A stretch of 51,663 nucleotides of DNA from the NCBI RefSeq assembly GCF_000564855.1, contig NZ_AYXG01000118.1:1-51663 (forward strand), read 5' to 3'. Below are positions 36,512 through 44,900 of this stretch, piece after piece. This DNA comes from Actinokineospora spheciospongiae (GTDB lineage Bacteria; Actinomycetota; Actinomycetes; Mycobacteriales; Pseudonocardiaceae). The stretch's first letter is position 1; every line of letters starts with the position of its first letter. The position numbers and the translations under genes are program-made. The notes under the pieces were generated by a model, which had not been told where the DNA came from, did no database searches, and saw only the letters and a program-made list of their open reading frames with translations.

Positions 36512-37855
36512 ATGTCCGTGACCCGCCGTCCCCCCGTACCCCCACCCGCCGACCCCGCCACCCACCGCGCCCACGAACTCGCCGCCTCGCTGCGCAGGCT
36601 GGTCGCCCAGCCGTGGCCGCGCGAGGACAGCTCCACCGGCCCCGGCCTGCTCACCGCCCTGGTCGTCGAGTTCGGCGCGGGCGACCCCGGGGTCGCCGTC
36701 CGGGTGAACGACATCGCCCTGCGCTTCGGCGGCCAGGACCTGGCCGTGCCGAGGGTCGGGGACAAGCGCGTGCTCAGCGCGCTGTTCCCCAGCGTGTGCG
36801 ACGCGACCAGGGCGGCGCTGGAGATCGCCAGCATGGTCGTGGTCGCCACCTCGACGGCCCGCGCCCCGGTGGCGCCCGCTGTGTCGATGCCCGCTGTGCC
36901 AACGCCCGCTGTGCCGACGTCCGCCGTGCCGATGGCGGCGGTGCGGGTCGTGCTGTGCACCGCCGCCGACTCCGGGGACACCGCCCCCGGGACCGCGGCG
37001 CTGCGGCACGCGGGCGCCCTGCTGCCCCGCGCCGCCGCCGGGCAGATCCTCACCACCGCCCCCACCGCGATGGTCGCCGGCCCCACCCTGCCCGCCGGGA
37101 TCGACCTGCTCGCCCGCGACCTGTGGACCCCGGTCGAGGGCGGCCCGGCCGAGCGGGTGTACGAGCTGCGCGTGGGAACCCAGGCGGTCGACGGGCTCGG
37201 GACGTCCAACCTGGACTGGGCCCGCCGCGCCGTGCACGCCGGGGTCACCCCACCCGGGGTCGACGGGGTGATGTCGGCGTGGACCCCGGTGCGCGCCAAC
37301 ACCGCCCGCCTGGTCCTCATCTCCGGCGGCGACGGCGCGTCCCGGATCGCGGTCGCCGCCGAGGCGGCACTGCGCCTGCACGCGGCGGGCGCGCTGGTGC
37401 TGCACGGGCGGTGGAGTTCCGGGTCGAGCTGGGGCGCCTTCCGCGAGGCCCTGGGCACCTACGCCGACGGCGTCGAAACCCGCCGCCTCGCCGCCGACCT
37501 CGAAGGCTGGGCGGACGAGATCTACCGCGTCCTCCCCGAGGTCGGCGCCCGCGTCGGCGGCCGGACGATGACCCGCACCACGGGCGACCCCGACCGCTCC
37601 GGCGTCGTGGAGGCCCTGTGCGCCTGGATCGGCGCCCTCACCAGGAGAACCCCCACGGTCCTCGTCCTGGCCGACGCCCACCGCGCGGACCCGGCGTCGG
37701 TGGCGCTGCTGTCGCAGCTCTGGCACGCGCTGCGCGGGCAGCCGCTGATGGTCGTGGCGACCACGGAGGGAACCCGACACCCGGTGACGGACCGGGTGGT
37801 GGACGTGGTGACCCACCCGGACCCGGCGGCACTGGTGCGCGTGCAGTTGGCGTGA
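36512..37855 (+). CDS. Degenerate class III cyclase-like/P-loop ATPase regulator fragment
   Basis: 447 residues. The N-terminal half has traces of a class III nucleotidyl cyclase: VAVRVNDIALRFGG near 68, and AGQILTTAPTAM with LPAGIDLLARDLW, the usual end of such domains in large regulators. A P-loop-NTPase-like part follows in which Walker A is degraded (LISGGDGASRIA, no Lys) and the Walker B region reads TVLVLADAHR. No helix-turn-helix or TPR part is present, although full-length relatives usually have them. The start ATG 36512 follows AGGAG. It may be a shortened, catalytically dead regulator. Four 15-bp tandem repeats lie inside (see 36875-36934). Confidence 0.6.
   Translation: MSVTRRPPVPPPADPATHRAHELAASLRRLVAQPWPREDSSTGPGLLTALVVEFGAGDPGVAVRVNDIALRFGGQDLAVPRVGDKRVLSALFPSVCDATRAALEIASMVVVATSTARAPVAPAVSMPAVPTPAVPTSAVPMAAVRVVLCTAADSGDTAPGTAALRHAGALLPRAAAGQILTTAPTAMVAGPTLPAGIDLLARDLWTPVEGGPAERVYELRVGTQAVDGLGTSNLDWARRAVHAGVTPPGVDGVMSAWTPVRANTARLVLISGGDGASRIAVAAEAALRLHAAGALVLHGRWSSGSSWGAFREALGTYADGVETRRLAADLEGWADEIYRVLPEVGARVGGRTMTRTTGDPDRSGVVEALCAWIGALTRRTPTVLVLADAHRADPASVALLSQLWHALRGQPLMVVATTEGTRHPVTDRVVDVVTHPDPAALVRVQLA
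36875..36934 (+). repeat. Four 15-bp tandem repeats inside the regulator-like gene
   Basis: Units at 36875, 36890, 36905 and 36920, each of the type CCCGCTGTGCCGACG with 1-4 changes, encode PAVSM-PAVPT-PAVPT-SAVPM. The array adds an Ala/Pro/Val linker where the cyclase-like domain would have a structured segment. Confidence 0.85.
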
Positions 37856-37897
37856 GCGGTCCGCGCGAGGACGGCGACTCGGGCGGGAGGAGTTCCG

Positions 37898-38296
37898 GTG
37901 TCGGAAGCAGGGTGCGTCGAGTTCGTGGCCGATGGCGTTCGAGCCCTCGTCCCGGGGGTGACCGTCGACGCGCGCGCGTCGGGCGGCCACGGGGGTCACC
38001 TGGTGGACGTTGAGGTGCCCGGCGGGCTCGACGCGCAGGTGCTGGTCGCCGACCGGAGCGCGTTCGGCACGGTGCTCTTCGGCAGGTACGTGTTCGACGC
38101 GGTGGCGATCGAGCGGCTCCCGGCAGTTGTGGCCAAGCTCGTCACCGGCGATCTGAGCCTGGTGGTCACCGGTCTGTCCAGGAGGACGCTCGAGCTGACC
38201 GTCGACGTTGCCGGGGAAGCGCACACGGTGTGGGGCAGCCGTTCGTTCCCGCCGTTGGAGGACTGGGAAGTCGAGGCCCTCGGCGAACAGCGGTAG
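37898..38296 (+). CDS. Hypothetical protein
   Basis: 132 residues, GTG start with AGGAG upstream, codon use typical of the region (GC at third positions). No signal peptide, TM segment or motif that I recognise. Probably a small soluble alpha/beta protein. It sits 42 bases after the ATPase-like gene in the same direction. Confidence 0.55.
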   Translation: MSEAGCVEFVADGVRALVPGVTVDARASGGHGGHLVDVEVPGGLDAQVLVADRSAFGTVLFGRYVFDAVAIERLPAVVAKLVTGDLSLVVTGLSRRTLELTVDVAGEAHTVWGSRSFPPLEDWEVEALGEQR

Positions 38297-38447
38297 TCCG
38301 ATGTCCGGGCCCGCCCGCCGGAGGTGTGGTGCGCCGGTATCGTGCCGTGTCGGCGACGATCTGCGCCGCCTTCCACGTGCAGTCCTTCGTCGACAAGAGG
38401 GAGTCGAAGTGATCCAGGCGACCCGGCGCGGATGGTGAGGAGAAGTC

Positions 38448-38702
38448 GTGGGGGGATCGCAGCATCCCGATGAGGTGTGGTCGTGGGTGGGACCCCGTGT
38501 TGTCGTTGCACTTCTGGTCATCTGCGGTCTGGTCTGCGCCGAGTTCCAGGTCCGGGTCTTCGTGGGGTGTGCCCTCGCGGTCATCGCGGTGTGCTGGGTC
38601 GGGTTCTGCTTCCGGACCTCCCGGCGGTGGCGGGAACTGGGTGGGCATTCCCGGTGGTACGTTTTCTGCGAGCGGTTCGGTCGCCCCTTCCACTCGGCCT
38701 GA
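38448..38702 (+). CDS. Small two-TM membrane protein
   Basis: 84 residues, GTG start with GAGGAGAAG upstream. Two hydrophobic segments (about 17-32 and 38-54), then a basic C-tail with R-R-W-R-E. No family recognised. It precedes another small membrane protein gene in the same orientation. Confidence 0.55.
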   Translation: MGGSQHPDEVWSWVGPRVVVALLVICGLVCAEFQVRVFVGCALAVIAVCWVGFCFRTSRRWRELGGHSRWYVFCERFGRPFHSA

Positions 38703-38770
38703 GCGGTGAACCGCTGTGCGATGGCGACGAAAGCGTTCTGGGGCAGTGACAACCGCTGGAGGGACCACCC

Positions 38771-39229
38771 GTGACCGGCCAGTCCTGCTCCGTGACGTCG
38801 AAGTGGCGGTGGCTCGTCCTCGTGATCGCCCTGCTGTTCCTCCTGCTCGCCGTCGCCCAGGTGGTGGCGGGGCGGGTGGGGGTGGCGGACGTCGTGCTGG
38901 CCGTGCTGTTCGCACTCGTGGCAGCGGGTGCGGGGTGGGCGGCCGTGCGGTCGAGGGTCGAGGCGGGGCCGGAGGGGCTGGTCGAGGTGCCGTTCTTCGG
39001 CCGCCGAACCCGGGTCGATTGGGCTGAGGTGGTCGGCATGGAGATCAGTGCGGGCGCTTCCGTCCTGCCGTCCCGGATGCCGGTCATCACCACGGTCCCG
39101 CACCGGGAGGACGTGTACCTCTCGGCGCTGTCGTTCTACACCTTCGGCACCGACCACGTGCCCGCGGGCGTTCGGAAGTTGAAGGCCACGGTCGAGGAGC
39201 TGGCGGCCGGGGTGGGCAACGGGAGCTGA
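38771..39229 (+). CDS. PH-domain (bPH-type) membrane protein
   Basis: 152 residues. Two TM segments (about 14-32 and 38-60) followed by a beta-rich domain (PEGLVEVPFFGRRTRVDWAEVVGMEI) that fits the bacterial PH-like family common in actinomycetes. Function unknown, facing the cytoplasm. GTG start; GGAGGG upstream. Confidence 0.7.
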   Translation: MTGQSCSVTSKWRWLVLVIALLFLLLAVAQVVAGRVGVADVVLAVLFALVAAGAGWAAVRSRVEAGPEGLVEVPFFGRRTRVDWAEVVGMEISAGASVLPSRMPVITTVPHREDVYLSALSFYTFGTDHVPAGVRKLKATVEELAAGVGNGS

Positions 39230-39261
39230 GTGCCGGGCTCGGGATTCCGGTTGACGGGGCG

Positions 39262-39849
39262 GTGGGGGGTCTGGACGATCGCGCCGTGAAAGCGGATTCG
39301 TCCAGGCGGCGGCTGGTCGAGCGGTTGCGGGGGTCGTTCGCGTGGCGGGGTGACCGGACGGACGACCGGAGCCGGGCGGACGTCACCGGGTGGTGGCGTG
39401 ATCCCGGGCTGCTCGCCGAGCTCGGGCCGGGGTTGGCGGACAGCTTCCGCGAGGAAGCCCCGACGGTGGTCATCGGTGTCGAGTCGAGGGGGAGTCTGCT
39501 GGGGCCGTTGGTCGCGCTGGACCTGGGCGTGGGTTTCGTCGAGGTTCGCAAGGACCACCCGCCGCTGGCCGACAGCGATGTGTGGTTGCGGCGGACCACG
39601 CCGCCGGACTACCGGGACCGGCACCTGGGCCTGGGCTTCCCCAGGAGGTTGCTGTCGGGTTCGGACCGGGTCCTGCTGGTCGACGACTGGATCGACACCG
39701 GCGGGCAGGCCCTGGGGGCGCTCGGCCTGGTCGAGGACTCCGGGGCTTCCTGGGTCGGCGCCTCGGTGATCGTCGACTCCTTGGAGAGCAGTGAGATCCG
39801 ACGGCGGTTGAACGTCCGGTCGCTGGTGCGGCAGAGGGATTTGCCGTAG
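39262..39849 (+). CDS. Type I phosphoribosyltransferase-like protein
   Basis: 195 residues. The PRPP-binding loop V-L-L-V-D-D-W-I-D-T-G-G is clear (about residues 136-147), preceded by a VIGVESRG element, as in adenine-type phosphoribosyltransferases. The acceptor is unknown. The start is uncertain (GTG 39262 or 39286). It may be a salvage or stress protein. Because the TrpD-like enzyme in this window would also use PRPP, a link is conceivable but unsupported. Confidence 0.75.
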   Translation: MGGLDDRAVKADSSRRRLVERLRGSFAWRGDRTDDRSRADVTGWWRDPGLLAELGPGLADSFREEAPTVVIGVESRGSLLGPLVALDLGVGFVEVRKDHPPLADSDVWLRRTTPPDYRDRHLGLGFPRRLLSGSDRVLLVDDWIDTGGQALGALGLVEDSGASWVGASVIVDSLESSEIRRRLNVRSLVRQRDLP

Positions 39850-39884
39850 CGGCGGGTGGGGATTTGTCCCTGGATGAGGCTTTG

Positions 39885-39901
39885 CCACCCGTTTCGGGTG
39901 G
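39885..39901. terminator. Small hairpin between convergent genes
   Basis: CCACCCG (39885-39891), TTT loop, CGGGTGG (39895-39901), between the phosphoribosyltransferase gene and the convergent SARP gene. The remaining 200-base gap shows nothing else. Confidence 0.5.
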
Positions 39902-40049
39902 TGGGTTGTCATGATCTTGCGGGTCGTTCGGTATTCAACCGAGGGGCTTGGTGGTGAATCCGGCACTCGGGTGTTGGTGGTCGAAGGGTTGGTGTGGGGG
40001 AAAGGGCTTTCGGATACGCGGGGGTGAGACCCTTGCTGCTGACACCGGG

Positions 40050-43000
40050 CTACGCGTACCTGCGGACCCCGAGGCTCGCCAGGGTCCAGCTCGCCTCCGT
40101 GCGCAGGGCCTCCGCGCACCGGCGGTCGCCGATCTGGTTGCGGTTCTCCAACGCCTGCGCCAACGCGTGCTGGGCCACCGCCATCCACGGCCGCGCCCGG
40201 CGGGCCGAGAGCTGTGACAGCGCCGAGGACAGGTGGCGCTCGGCCTCGTCCCACTCGCCGATGACCACCGCCAGCCTGCCCAGGTGGAACGACGAGGTGC
40301 CGACGAAGCTGCGGTAGCCGACGCCGCAGGTCAGGTCGGTGTGGGGGGTGAGCAGGGCGCGGACGGCCTCCGCCGTGTTGGGGTCGCCCAGTTCCACCGC
40401 GCACAGCGCCAGCACGCCGACCATGTGCGGCCACTCGTCGCCGGTGGGGAGGGCTTCGGCGCCGATGGCGAGGGCGCGGACGGTGAGGTGGGCGGCGCCC
40501 CGGTCGCCGCGCAGGATTGCCGCGAGGGCGCGTTCGGCGCTGCCGGGGGTGGTGGTGGCCTCGTCGACCCGGCCGCCGTTGACCAGCCAGCGGGCGATGA
40601 GCATCTGGCGCTGGGCCAGGCCGCCGGGGGCGAGTTGGCGGGCGGTGGCCGCCGCGTCGGTGAGCCTGCCCTGGGTGACCGCGAGGGCGACCGCGTGTTC
40701 GGCCAGCAGGTCCTCGCCGTCGTCGTCGCTGTCGGCGATGGCCGCGGCCAGGGCGGCCAGGGCGGTGTCGCGCCCGGTGAGGTCGCCGGTGAGGTCGGCG
40801 GTGGCGGCGCGGTGGTGCGCGGCGACGACCCTGGCGCCGGTGTCGCCCACGGCCTCGGCGACGGTGAGCGCCTCGGCGGCCAGCGTGGCCCGCCAGGTGA
40901 GGTGGTCTGGACCTTCCAGCAGGCGCAGTTCCCCCGTCATCGCGTGCAGTGCCCTGGTGACCGACGGGTCGGCGGTGACCCGGGTCAGGTCGCACTGCCG
41001 CGCCAGGAGCCTGCCCACCGTGACGTCGTCGACGGTGCCGCCGACGCTGGGGCCCTCGCCCCGGGACAGGGTGCGCAGCAGCAGGTCGATCAGGGCGGCG
41101 GCCTCCGGGCGCAGCCGGGGGCGGGTGCGCACCGCGTCGGCCAGGCCCAGGGCGGCCTGCGCGGCGATGGTGAGCCGGTGCCAGTGCAGGGCCTGGATGA
41201 AACCGTCGAGCAGGGTCTGGTCGCAGTCGCGGTGGCCCGCTGCCAACTGGGCCAGGCCCAGGCGGGTCAGGGCGTCGGCGTGCAGCTCGTTGTCGGCGGC
41301 CGGGACGTGGGCGAGGGCCTGCTCGAACAGGCGCACCGCCTCGTTCGGCGAACCCTGGCGGCCTGCCCAGGCCGCGGCGTGCCAGCTCGCCTGGACGGTG
41401 CGGGTGTCGCCGTCGGCCTCGGCGCTGGCGGCGCGGTGGTGGGCCAGGGCGCGGCTCTGCAAGCCGAGGTCGCCGGTGCGCCTGCGCTCGATGGCGTCGG
41501 CGAAGCGGGCGTGCAGCCACCGGCGCCGGGTCTCGCTGAGCTGCTCGTAGACCGCGCGGCGCACCACGTCGTGCTTGTAGCGGTACTTGGTGACCGGGCG
41601 GGAGCCGTAGCCGGTGGCGATCACCTCGGCCACCAGGCCCAGCTCCACCAGCACGTCCAGGGCGTCCATCGCCTCGTCCTGGTCGTGCCCGGCGGCGTCG
41701 GCGGCCAGGTCCAGCTCGAAGGCGAAGCCCGCCACGGCCGCGGCGCGCAGGAACCGGCGCGGACCGGGTTCGAGCGCGGCCAGGCACGCCTCGGCGTAGT
41801 CGTGCACCCCCGAGGGCAGCCGCCGCCCCGGCTCGGCGGGGCCCTCCTGGTACCAGCGCAGCAGTTCCACGGTCAGGTAGGCGTTGCCAGCGGTGTCGGC
41901 GATCAGCCGGTACGGCGGCGGCACGTCGGCGCCCGCCGCGGTGGGGACCAGCTTGCGCGACAGCGCCCGCACGTCCGACTCGTCCAGGCCCGCCAACGGG
42001 ACCCGGCGCAGCTTGCCGTACCGGTCGGCCTCCTGCACGAACTCGGCGAACGCCGCGCCGACCCGCGCGTCGGCCCGGCCCGCGGCCCGGCTGCCCGCGG
42101 TGGCCAGCAGCAGCACCGAGCCGTTCGTGGCCTCCGCCGCGCCCGCGGCCCGGTTGAGCGCCACCCGGCGCAGCACCGCAAAGGTGCCCTCGTCGGCCAG
42201 GTCCAGGTCGTCGACGACCAGGCACAGCGACTCCTGCCCGAGCGCGCCCAGCAGGTCGGCCAGCGCGGTGACCGCCTCGCCGCGGCGCGCGCCGAACCCC
42301 GGGTCGGCGGCCAGGGCGGCCAGCGTCTCGCGCGGGCCGGGCGGCAGCACCGGCAGCGAGTCCGGCGGGGTGGCCGCGACGTATTCGGCCAGCGCCTGGG
42401 TGATCGGCTGGAACGCGGTGGCGGCCCCGGGCTGGCAGCGGCCGTAGACGACCAGCCCGCCGTCGCGGCCGATCCGCCCGGCGGCCTCGGTGGCCAGCCG
42501 GGTCTTGCCGACCCCGGGTTCGCCGGTGACCAGGGCCAGGTGGCAGTCGCCGTCCTCGGCGCGCGACCAGGACTCGGCCAGCGCGGCCAGTTCCCCGCGC
42601 CTGCCGCTGAACGGCACGGCCGCGCCGGGGGCCGAGCGGGCCCGGTCGCGGCCGACGCGCACGCCGAGCAGTTCCACGTAGGCCGACTGGGTCTCCGGGG
42701 ACGGGTCGATGCCCAGCTCGTCGGCCAGCACCTGGCGCAGCCGCTGGTAGGCGCGCAGCGCCTCGGCGCGGTCGCCGCCGGTGCTGTGCGCGGTCATCAG
42801 GCAGCGGTGCGCGCCCTCGCTCAGCGGGGAGCGGCGCACGGCCTCCTCGGCCAGCCGCACCGCTTCCCGGTCGTCGCGCTCGGCCGCGGCGGCGGTGCTG
42901 GCCGCCTGCAACGCGGTCTGCAGCAGACCGTCCACGTGGTCGCGGACGCCCTGCACCCACTCGCCCTCGTGGTGCGGCAGGAACGGCTCGCGCAGGTGCT

Positions 43001-43412
43001 CCAGCGCGGACTGGGCCAGCCTGCGCGCCTCGGTGTGCGCGCCGTCGCCGAGCGCGCGGACCGCCTCGCCGACCGCCCGCTCGGCCAGCTCGACGTCGAC
43101 CTCGGCGGTGTCGGGGAGCTTGAGCACGTAGCGGCGGCCCTGGGCGACGAGCGGCGGTTCGCCGGTCTCGGTCGGCCCGACGGTGCCCGCCATGAACGCG
43201 CGCACCCGGCTCATCAGGCTGCGCAGAGCCGAGGCCCAGGTGTCGGGCAGCCCCTCGGGCCACACGGTGTCGGCGAGCTGGTCGCGCTCGGTGCCGCCCG
43301 CCCGCTCCATGATCAGCCGGGCGAAGGCGACCTGCGCCTGGGCGCTGGACATGTGCCGGGGCTGCCCGTCGTCGCCGGTGACCGACACCAGTCCGATGAG
43401 CCTGATCAGCAT
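40050..43412 (-). CDS. Large SARP-family regulator (winged helix-BTAD-ATPase-TPR, AfsR-like)
   Basis: 1120 residues. An OmpR-type winged helix (about 1-98), a bacterial transcriptional activation domain (about 100-250), an NTPase domain with intact Walker A GEPGVGKT (297-304) and Walker B-like LCLVVDDLDLAD, then a long TPR-like helical part. SARPs activate antibiotic clusters by binding direct repeats 11 bp apart just upstream of -10. ATG 43412 has GGAG ahead; a near-consensus promoter is at 43501-43528. It is the only SARP in the window and the obvious candidate to act on the five repeat-bearing promoters described here. Confidence 0.92.
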   Translation of the reverse strand: MLIRLIGLVSVTGDDGQPRHMSSAQAQVAFARLIMERAGGTERDQLADTVWPEGLPDTWASALRSLMSRVRAFMAGTVGPTETGEPPLVAQGRRYVLKLPDTAEVDVELAERAVGEAVRALGDGAHTEARRLAQSALEHLREPFLPHHEGEWVQGVRDHVDGLLQTALQAASTAAAAERDDREAVRLAEEAVRRSPLSEGAHRCLMTAHSTGGDRAEALRAYQRLRQVLADELGIDPSPETQSAYVELLGVRVGRDRARSAPGAAVPFSGRRGELAALAESWSRAEDGDCHLALVTGEPGVGKTRLATEAAGRIGRDGGLVVYGRCQPGAATAFQPITQALAEYVAATPPDSLPVLPPGPRETLAALAADPGFGARRGEAVTALADLLGALGQESLCLVVDDLDLADEGTFAVLRRVALNRAAGAAEATNGSVLLLATAGSRAAGRADARVGAAFAEFVQEADRYGKLRRVPLAGLDESDVRALSRKLVPTAAGADVPPPYRLIADTAGNAYLTVELLRWYQEGPAEPGRRLPSGVHDYAEACLAALEPGPRRFLRAAAVAGFAFELDLAADAAGHDQDEAMDALDVLVELGLVAEVIATGYGSRPVTKYRYKHDVVRRAVYEQLSETRRRWLHARFADAIERRRTGDLGLQSRALAHHRAASAEADGDTRTVQASWHAAAWAGRQGSPNEAVRLFEQALAHVPAADNELHADALTRLGLAQLAAGHRDCDQTLLDGFIQALHWHRLTIAAQAALGLADAVRTRPRLRPEAAALIDLLLRTLSRGEGPSVGGTVDDVTVGRLLARQCDLTRVTADPSVTRALHAMTGELRLLEGPDHLTWRATLAAEALTVAEAVGDTGARVVAAHHRAATADLTGDLTGRDTALAALAAAIADSDDDGEDLLAEHAVALAVTQGRLTDAAATARQLAPGGLAQRQMLIARWLVNGGRVDEATTTPGSAERALAAILRGDRGAAHLTVRALAIGAEALPTGDEWPHMVGVLALCAVELGDPNTAEAVRALLTPHTDLTCGVGYRSFVGTSSFHLGRLAVVIGEWDEAERHLSSALSQLSARRARPWMAVAQHALAQALENRNQIGDRRCAEALRTEASWTLASLGVRRYA

Positions 43413-43500
43413 GACCGCACTCCTCGGTGGTCTCGCCACTCCACGATTGTCCGTCGAATTCGCTCCGCGCCGAAATCGGTTCCGGATTCGCGGAGGAACC

Positions 43501-43528
43501 ATACAACCGGGCGGGATTGGCGTGTCAA
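43501..43528 (-). promoter_or_regulatory. Promoter of the SARP gene
   Basis: Minus strand TTGACA (43528-43523), 16-base spacer, TTGTAT (43506-43501), 88 bases before the ATG. It has consensus -35 sequence and no GTTGCG pair, so it need not depend on the SARP itself. Confidence 0.65.
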
Positions 43529-43589
43529 GTGTTGCCCCTGATGTCGTGTCGACTCTGGAACATCGACTGGGCGAACACCTCGTTAATGG

Positions 43590-43606
43590 CCCGCCACAAT
43601 GGCGGG
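43590..43606. repeat. Inverted repeat in the SARP/MaoC intergenic region
   Basis: CCCGCCA (43590-43596), CAA, TGGCGGG (43600-43606): a perfect 7-bp inverted repeat in the 555-base divergent gap, possibly an operator. No gene is supported in the gap. Confidence 0.45.
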
Positions 43607-43770
43607 ATGGAGTACCGCGTTGCGCCGAACAGTCGAACTGGCGAGACGCGGTCCCGTTTCGCGATCTTCCCTCGCCCTGGCACCGCTGCCTCGAAGGGGT
43701 CCGTCGTGGACGGTGTGCACCCGGTGTGAGCACCCATGTTCCAGCGTCTCACCCCGGGGGGCGGGCGCGT

Positions 43771-43803
43771 GTTGCGGTGCGCTTGCGCGCGGCCCCGTAG
43801 AAA
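43771..43803 (+). promoter_or_regulatory. Putative SARP-type promoter of the trp-like operon
   Basis: GTTGCG (43771-43776), 5 bases, CTTGCG (43782-43787), 10 bases, TAGAAA (43798-43803). Same box period and -10 distance as four other promoters. The leader to the GTG start is about 160 bases. Confidence 0.6.
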
Positions 43804-43967
43804 TGGTCCAACGAGGAGGCACCCGGCGACCACAGGGGTCGGAATGCGCGTCCTCCGGCATTGGTGGCACGGGCGATCGCGACTCGGCCGGATTGTGCGC
43901 CGCACGGTGATCCGGCCGAATCCGATTTTCGGGCTGTCGGGGCCAATACGAATTCGAGGAGACGCAC

Positions 43968-44900
43968 GTGAGCACAGTCGCCGCCCGGCCGGGCGAGGCA
44001 GCCGCGGGTCGGCACGCGGACCGGTACGCCACCACGGACATGCGGGTGGTCACCGCCGCCGAGATCAGCGACTTCCGCGGCCTGCTGCGCACCGCCATCG
44101 AGGCCAGGGCCGCGGCCGGGACGCCCAAGGCGTCGCCGGTGCACCCGTTCCTGCTCTCCTCGAACACCTACGAGCAGCTCGTCGGCCAGCTCACCCCGGC
44201 CGAGGGGCCGCGCCCGACCGCGGTGCACCTGGGCCAGCAACTGTGGCTGCGCGGCCTGGTCAAGCCGGGGGAGCGGGTGGCCATCGACCTGGAGGTGCTG
44301 GCCGCCCGGCGCGAACCGCGCGGGGTGCGGCTGGCCATCCGGTGCGTGCTGGTCGGCGGCGACGGGGCCACGCTCTCGGAGCTGCGCACCGCGGTCCTGC
44401 TGGTCGGGGCGACCGAGCCCGCGGCCTTCGGCGTGATGCCGGTGGCCGTGGTCCGCGACGCGGAGCCGGACCCGGGGCCGGTCGAGTCGACCGCGGTGAC
44501 CTGCGTGGTCACCCGGGAGACCGTCGACCGGTTCGCGGCCACCACCGGCGAGCGCAACCCGGTGCACAGCGACGACGGGGCCGCGGTCGCCGCCGGGTTC
44601 CCCGGCCGGGTGGTGCAGGGGATGTGCCTGGTGGCGCTGATCGTCGAGGACGTCATCGACCGGTTCGCGGGCGGTGACGCGGAGCGCATCGCCGGGGTGG
44701 GGGCGCGCTTCACCGCGCCCGCGTTCCCGGACGAGGCGCTGGAGATCTTGTACACCACCACCGAGAGCGGACCGCTCGTCGGCTTCACGTGCGCCTCGGC
44801 GCGCGGCCCGGTGGTCAAGGGCGGATGGGTGCGGATCACCGCCGAAGGAGGCGAGAGCGATGACAACCACGATCACCACGACAGCGGCACCGCTGCCTGA
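43968..44900 (+). CDS. MaoC-type hot-dog protein 2 with altered catalytic motif
   Basis: 310 residues, two hot-dog halves like the protein at 22066-22857. The hydratase motif reads G-E-R-N-P-V-H-S-D (about 194-202): His200 is kept, the usual Asp is Glu195, and VQGM replaces AHGM. Hydratase, dehydratase or thioesterase activity is possible. GTG start with GAGGAGA ahead. First gene of the trp-like operon; its 3' end overlaps the ligase gene by 41 bases. About 25 extra N-terminal residues have no counterpart in the first MaoC. Confidence 0.8.
   Translation: MSTVAARPGEAAAGRHADRYATTDMRVVTAAEISDFRGLLRTAIEARAAAGTPKASPVHPFLLSSNTYEQLVGQLTPAEGPRPTAVHLGQQLWLRGLVKPGERVAIDLEVLAARREPRGVRLAIRCVLVGGDGATLSELRTAVLLVGATEPAAFGVMPVAVVRDAEPDPGPVESTAVTCVVTRETVDRFAATTGERNPVHSDDGAAVAAGFPGRVVQGMCLVALIVEDVIDRFAGGDAERIAGVGARFTAPAFPDEALEILYTTTESGPLVGFTCASARGPVVKGGWVRITAEGGESDDNHDHHDSGTAA

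Noticed and set aside
40233-43541. 1102-codon plus-strand frame opposite the SARP gene
   Set aside because: Low-complexity Gly/Val/Ala/Gln-rich translation, no motif; the minus strand encodes a complete regulator.
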